Below, piece after piece: positions 59,494 to 64,000 of a stretch of DNA of 64,000 nucleotides. A program made the position numbers and the translations under genes. The notes under the pieces are model-generated. The model was given only the letters and a program-made list of their open reading frames with translations. It made no database searches and was not told the origin of the DNA. The number at the start of each line of letters is the position of its first letter. The stretch's first letter is position 1. Source of the stretch: Morinoia aosen (lineage: Eukaryota > Arthropoda > Malacostraca > Amphipoda > Talitridae); contig CM059569.1 in the NCBI GenBank assembly GCA_030386875.1, forward strand, positions 40,525,842 to 40,589,841, read 5' to 3'.

Positions 59494-60421
59494 GAGTGTG
59501 TTTGTTCAGTGCAGCTGGATATGGGTGAGGTAGTTACGCAGCGAGGGGAATTTACGCGATTACCGACACGAGGGGAGATGCGCAGGGATCCGCCAAGTCA
59601 GGGTCTCTTCCCTCATATTAATAAAGAAAACCGAGAATGAGACGCTCGTGTTCGCAGAGCATTGATTTTGGTGCAACACCGCTTACTTTGATACGCAGAG
59701 ATAATACTTTTTTCCAAATGGTGGGAATACTTTCTTTGAAACTTTCCCTTCATTAGAGATGAATTGAGCTGAATAATATGTAGCTTTATGTGGAATATTG
59801 TGCTTCTTAAGCTTGTGTTAATTTGATTCCTATGAATGTGAGGCGTAATTTTACTTCAAGTCATGACATCACGGCGAGCACCAAACCAAAACAACCTTCC
59901 AGTATCATTCAGTAGAAATTATAGAGAGCAAGTCTATTATTTGTGATATATTATATCACTAATTATTATGTTTCAACTGTCAAGCTATAGTTTGCCACGA
60001 CCGTGAGCGTAAAAATAGAATGTTTGGATTCAAAGATATTTTGTTTGCTATTTTTTTAACTGCTTTTGAGAATGACCAGCATGCAGTTCAGCTTCAAAAG
60101 GACAAGCCGTTCGTAGTCTGAGCATCTTAAAAGCAGTCAGAATTTTTTGAAGACGAAATTTACACTTCAGTGAGTTGTACTTATGAATGAGCAATTTCTG
60201 TGTTAAGTATGTACTACGATGCATGAGCATGCAACGCTAACGCAATGTTTATGTTTTGTCTGGTATATGTCGAAGTACAACAAAAAAACAAAAAACAAAA
60301 AAAATCCCATTCTGATCATCAAAATATTGTCTCTGTATTAAAACATCGAAGTCATTTATTCTCCAAGGCTTTAGAAATTTGCATGAGATTTTAGTTTGCT
60401 GTAACAAAACTGAATAATTCT

Positions 60422-60605
60422 CTGAACAGGTTACTGACGCCTTCAACATAGAAATAAAAGTAGGAGCTGCATACATTTTTCTGTGAACGAAACTTTTGTT
60501 TACACTTGTACGCTCAGCAGCTGCTCTGAATAGGTTACTAATCTTTTCAATATATAAATAAAAAAAGGAGCTGCATGCATGTGGGAAATTTTCGTTTGCC
60601 CTGGC
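60422..60605. repeat. 104-bp tandem duplication, diverged
   Basis: Copies from about 60422 and 60526 share CTGAA(C/T)AGGTTACT and AGGAGCTGCAT. On the minus strand both can be read as M(Y/H)AAP(T/F)FI, then a related peptide. No function recognised. Confidence 0.75.
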
Positions 60606-61287
60606 ATGCTGAGCAGCAGCACTGTAGCACCCTTCCCTCTGTGGGCGAGCAGAGGCCGGTCCGCATTGTCGTTTGGTGGCGCGTGACGCAATGGAGAGCA
60701 GGTCGTCTTTAAGTTGGTCATTGTGGGGGCCGTGATTCTACAAACGTTGAGCTAAGTACCCAGACTCTTTGGTCTGAAACTTTGATTCTGTCACCATACA
60801 ACACTGGCGGACACGGAAAACGTCTCCAGTGAGAATGTCTGGCACATCATTTGATGTGACTATGAACTGCTGCTGCAATGGCTACTTTATTTTTCTTCTA
60901 TTCTATTCACTCGAAACTTTACGTAATTTGCAAAATTTTACAAAGAATTTAACTCATATGAATTTGTTAGAAAAAAATAGGAATAAAAAAAAAGGTTTCT
61001 TCTCAAATCAAATCTTGTGCAATCCAGTAAACACACCACTGCATATTAAATTATTTCAATAGCGAGTAAAATTCCTACATTAAATGCACGCTCAATATAA
61101 AACCTGAATGAGAACTCAGCATCAAATTATTTTTAAGAGACAATTGTTGCAGAAAGAAATTTCCCCAATGCCATCACCACAATTGAACTACGACGTTCAC
61201 ATTATTCCATTTATCCCCAGAATTATGAGGTAAGAAAAGTTTTGAAAGAATTACGTAACAAGAAATACGAATCACTCCTTTCAGAAA

Positions 61288-61475
61288 GATTTTCAATTCC
61301 ACCTCTATTTCCTTTCATGCTATCCTTTCAGTTTCTTCAGCCGTTGCACTGAAAAGTGGATTTTCATTTATTTCAAAGCAAGAAACACGCATTTGTGAGC
61401 GATTTTCAATTTCATTTCTATGACCTCTCCTTCAGTTCCTTCAGCCGTTGCTCTGAAAAGTTGATTTTCGTTTTA
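61288..61475. repeat. Tandem duplication, period about 104-113 bp
   Basis: Two copies of GATTTTCAATT(C/T)...TTCAGCCGTTGC(A/T)CTGAAAAG. Confidence 0.8.
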
Positions 61476-61701
61476 TTTCCGAGCGAGAGATATTCGAGGT
61501 GGCTCCGGCTCATGACTGCAGCGAGGCCGAGGGGCGAGCGAGAGGGAGATCTCCCGAGGGACGGCAGCGCGCAAACTTGCTCAACACTCTTGAAGAGAAC
61601 TCAAATGGTCGGCCCGCTGGGACTGCTGCTGCTGCTGCAGGGTGCGGCTTCTGCAGCTGATCTCCAGCCACCGATGTGGTGAACACATCATTTTGTTAAA
61701 T

Positions 61702-61800
61702 CTAACGCAACTTAACCACCGTTTTTTATTTAATGCAACTTAACTACCGTCTTAAATTTAACGCAACTTAACCACCGTTTACTATTTAACACGACTTAAG
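61702..61800. repeat. 28-29-bp tandem repeat, about 3.5 copies
   Basis: Unit with ACGCAACTTAACCACCGT. It lies just left of MITE copy 4. Confidence 0.88.
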
Positions 61801-61823
61801 GAGCTGAGGTATCAATTTATTAA

Positions 61824-62043
61824 CCCTTTGACAGGGACAGGTTAAACTGAAGTTTAATATTTAACCCAAATTTTAAGTCAATTGCAGTAGGCAATGTTGA
61901 ACATGACAAATATTAACTGGATCGTGCCTTCATTTAGTTCTCATTGTGTACTTAGGGAAATTTAGTTTGTAACAACAGGTCGGTCAGCAGCATTGTAAAA
62001 ATTCCCTCGGGTACCACTGTTGGCTCACGTCGCAATCAAAGTG
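61824..62043 (-). mobile_element. TTAA-type 220-bp MITE, copy 4 (best preserved)
   Basis: Bounded by TTAA (61820-61823) and TTAT (62044-62047). The terminal inverted repeats begin CCCTTTGACAG and (reverse complement of the right end) CACTTTGATTG; about 12 of the first 18 bases match. TTAA targets and CMCTTT ends suggest a piggyBac-type non-autonomous element (inference). No coding capacity. Confidence 0.75.
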
Positions 62044-62108
62044 TTATGGAACGGCAAAAGATTTGTCAAGCGATTCATTAAAATGGCATTTAAGTTTTTG
62101 CTACTGGT

Positions 62109-62818
62109 AGTGTGTTGGTAGTGTTGGTAGTGTTGGTAGTGTTGGTAGTGTTGGTAGTGTTGGTAGTGTTGGTAGTGTTGGTAGTGTTGGTAGTGTGTTG
62201 GTAGTGTTGGTAGTGTTGGTAGTGTGTTGGTAGTGTTGGTAGTGTTGGTAGTGTTGGTAGTGTTGGTAGTGTTGGTAGTGTGTTGGTAGTGTGTTGGTAG
62301 TGTTGGTAGTGTTGGTAGTGTTGGTAGTGTTGGTAGTGTGTTGGTAGTGTTGGTAGTGTTGGTAGTGTGTTGGTAGTGTTGGTAGTGTTGGTAGTGTTGG
62401 TAGTGTGTTGGTAGTGTGTTGGTAGTGTTGGTAGTGTTGGTAGTGTTGGTAGTGTTGGTAGTGTAGGTAGTGTGTTGGTAGTGTTGGTAGTGTTGGTAGT
62501 GTGTTGGTAGTGTTGGTAGTGTTGGTAGTGTGTTGGTAGTGTTGGTAGTGTTGGTAGTGTGTTGGTAGTGTTGGTAGTGTTGGTAGTGTGTTGGTAGTGT
62601 TGGTAGTGTTGGTAGTGTTGGTAGTGTTGGTAGTGTTGGTAGTGTGTTGGTAGTGTGTTGGTAGTGTTGGTAGTGTTGGTAGTGTTGGTAGTGTTGGTAG
62701 TGTTGGTAGTGTTGGTAGTGTTGGTAGTGTTGGTAGTGTTGGTAGTGTTGGTAGTGTTGGTAGTGTTGGTAGTGTTGGTAGTGTGTTGGTAGTGTTGGTA
62801 GTGTTGGTAGTGTGTTGG
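62109..62818. repeat. 9-bp minisatellite with 11-bp variants, about 75 units
   Basis: (TGTTGGTAG)n with TG insertions giving TGTGTTGGTAG. In the middle they form a regular 29-bp pattern (11+9+9). The three minus-strand open frames (Thr/Asn, Leu/Pro/Thr and Tyr/Gln/His repeats) are artefacts. Confidence 0.97.
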
Positions 62819-63275
62819 CTCCACAAATTCTGATTATATGCAAAGCGCGTTCTACCTGCAGTAATGCAGATTTTCTTATTTTTGAGGGTTGATTTTTTCT
62901 CATCTGTTCAAGACCAATAAAGACGAACCTGCGCCCCAAAAATTATTTGATTTACAATTTTTTTATGAGCAATTGCTTTCGTAGCAAATGCAGATGAGCA
63001 ACTCATTTTTATCACTGTCATAAACCTGAGCCTGGAAGAGGCTGACCAGAGTGGCATGAAGCTTCGTAAGGACGCATTCATGTGTTCCTTGGAGTTTCAA
63101 AAGCCCGGAACGTACCTTCTCATGTCAATTATATTTGGAATTGGAGCACGATTGAACTGCAATTATCTTGAAATCTCTGCATGCATAAAACATGAGCAAC
63201 GTTTGAGCGTGCCTCTAAGAATGCATTTCTAGCCCAGTATTATATTTGCTCGTTAGATTTCATGTAATCCATAAA

Positions 63276-63392
63276 AACTTCAAAATTCAAAGCAGAATTA
63301 TATCCTTGAAGCGATGTATAGCGACTACTTCCAAAAATAAAATCAAAATTCAGACCAGAACTATATCCTAGAAGTGATGTATAGGAACTACA
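63276..63392. repeat. Tandem duplication, about 65-bp period
   Basis: Two copies around ATATCCT(T/A)GAAG(C/T)GATGTATAG. Both can be read on the minus strand as YTSL(L/Q)GY(S/N)S(G/A)LNF. Confidence 0.75.
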
Positions 63393-63469
63393 TTGCATTA
63401 CTGGCCGGACTCGAGAGAGGGAGTGCAGAAGCCTGCTGCTGGTCGGCCCCATTTCGACGGATTGAAACA

Positions 63470-63765
63470 CAACCAACTCACCAGAAGTCGCACTCGAGCT
63501 CGGCTGGAGTGATCACGGCCTGGGGCCACGCAGGCTCGCTCTTCTAATTAAACTCCTCGACGAGAAATTATGCAAATACCACATCCGAAAGGCAATATCA
63601 AAGTTGTTCTGTCGAACGGTGTGTTATTTCGGCCATGCAGCGCGGCGGCGTCTAATCAAGTGCTGCTCACAGCGCTACAGACGCGCGGCCTTCTTGTTTC
63701 CGCTCCCCGGTCCTCGTGTCTGTGTGATGACACTTTGCACTGGCCACGAGTGTCCTAAATTCCTT
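63470..63765. other. G+C-rich block with octamer and homeodomain-like words
   Basis: CTAATTAAA and TTATGCAAATA lie near CG-rich stretches. Two 60-62-codon frames overlap and are not recognised. Candidate non-coding regulatory DNA. Confidence 0.25.
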
Positions 63766-64000
63766 CTACTCAATGCATTCGATTGAAATCAAGAGCTGAC
63801 TCTTTAACTTTATTCGAGAGCTTCAATATATTTTGCTTTATTTCTGATAAAATATTGCTTTTTTTCACAAAAAATGCTGGGAAAATGAAGGAATAATATT
63901 TTTCTTTATCCCTAGCATTAATAAAAACTTGAAATTTATAAGTTATTTTAGCCCTGAGAAAAGCAGCAAGTGCGTTACATATTTCTAATAATAATGATTC

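Larger units (their letters stand above)
59494..61701. other. Single-copy DNA with two local duplications
   Basis: G+C-rich patch at 61490-61640. No gene recognised. Confidence 0.5.
62819..64000. other. Single-copy DNA to the end of the window
   Basis: Contains the duplication at 63276-63392 and the G+C-rich block at 63470-63765; A+T-rich at the end. Confidence 0.5.

Noticed and set aside
62025..62939. 304-, 244- and 241-codon minus-strand frames
   Set aside because: All derive from the 9-bp array; the three peptides are the three reading frames of the same repeat.

Overview
The window looks like a non-coding-rich piece of a large animal genome, most likely an arthropod and perhaps a crustacean (inference). 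There are no dense prokaryotic-type genes, no ribosome-binding sites and no operons. What points to an animal is a SNAG-type transcription-factor first exon with a consensus 5' splice donor, a Penelope-like retroelement (PLE) fragment with a GIY-YIG endonuclease, several miniature inverted-repeat elements (MITEs), and very abundant minisatellites. By my own addition of array lengths, tandem repeats occupy about 15 kb, nearly a quarter of the window.

Layout. 1-8300: mostly single-copy A+T-rich DNA with two copies of a 220-bp TTAA-type MITE. 8310-11127: a 31-bp minisatellite of about 90 units. 12160-20380: single-copy DNA with a 23-bp minisatellite, a third TTAA MITE and one member of a dispersed repeat that carries a conserved reading frame. 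20457-26536: a 6.1-kb, 21-bp minisatellite of about 290 units, open in four of six frames. 27170-30410: a run of smaller arrays ending in a 1.85-kb CAG/CAA compound array. 32150-33406: the only convincing host gene segment, a G+C-rich promoter region with a TATA box and a 153-codon first coding exon starting MPRCFLPKK and ending at GCG|GTGAGT. Its downstream exons are not recognisable here, so either the first intron runs beyond the window or they are too short to see. 33407-48785: presumed intron or intergenic DNA with two foldback elements, a complete hAT-like MITE with an 8-bp target duplication, and several old dispersed repeats. 48789-51255: 40-bp and 31-bp arrays. 53262-54363: a 5'-truncated PLE on the minus strand, bounded by an 11-bp direct repeat and carrying two hammerhead-ribozyme-like motifs. 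55905-64000: further arrays (14-bp, about 50-bp, 28-bp, 9-bp), a fourth clear TTAA MITE and local duplications.

The long open frames over the minisatellites follow from repeat units whose length is a multiple of three (21 bp) or from short-period arrays. I do not call them genes. I found no confident tRNA, rRNA, snRNA, CRISPR array or complete protein-coding gene. Most of the 60-140-residue open frames elsewhere look like chance. All repeat relationships were found by eye, so boundaries and copy numbers are approximate unless stated.
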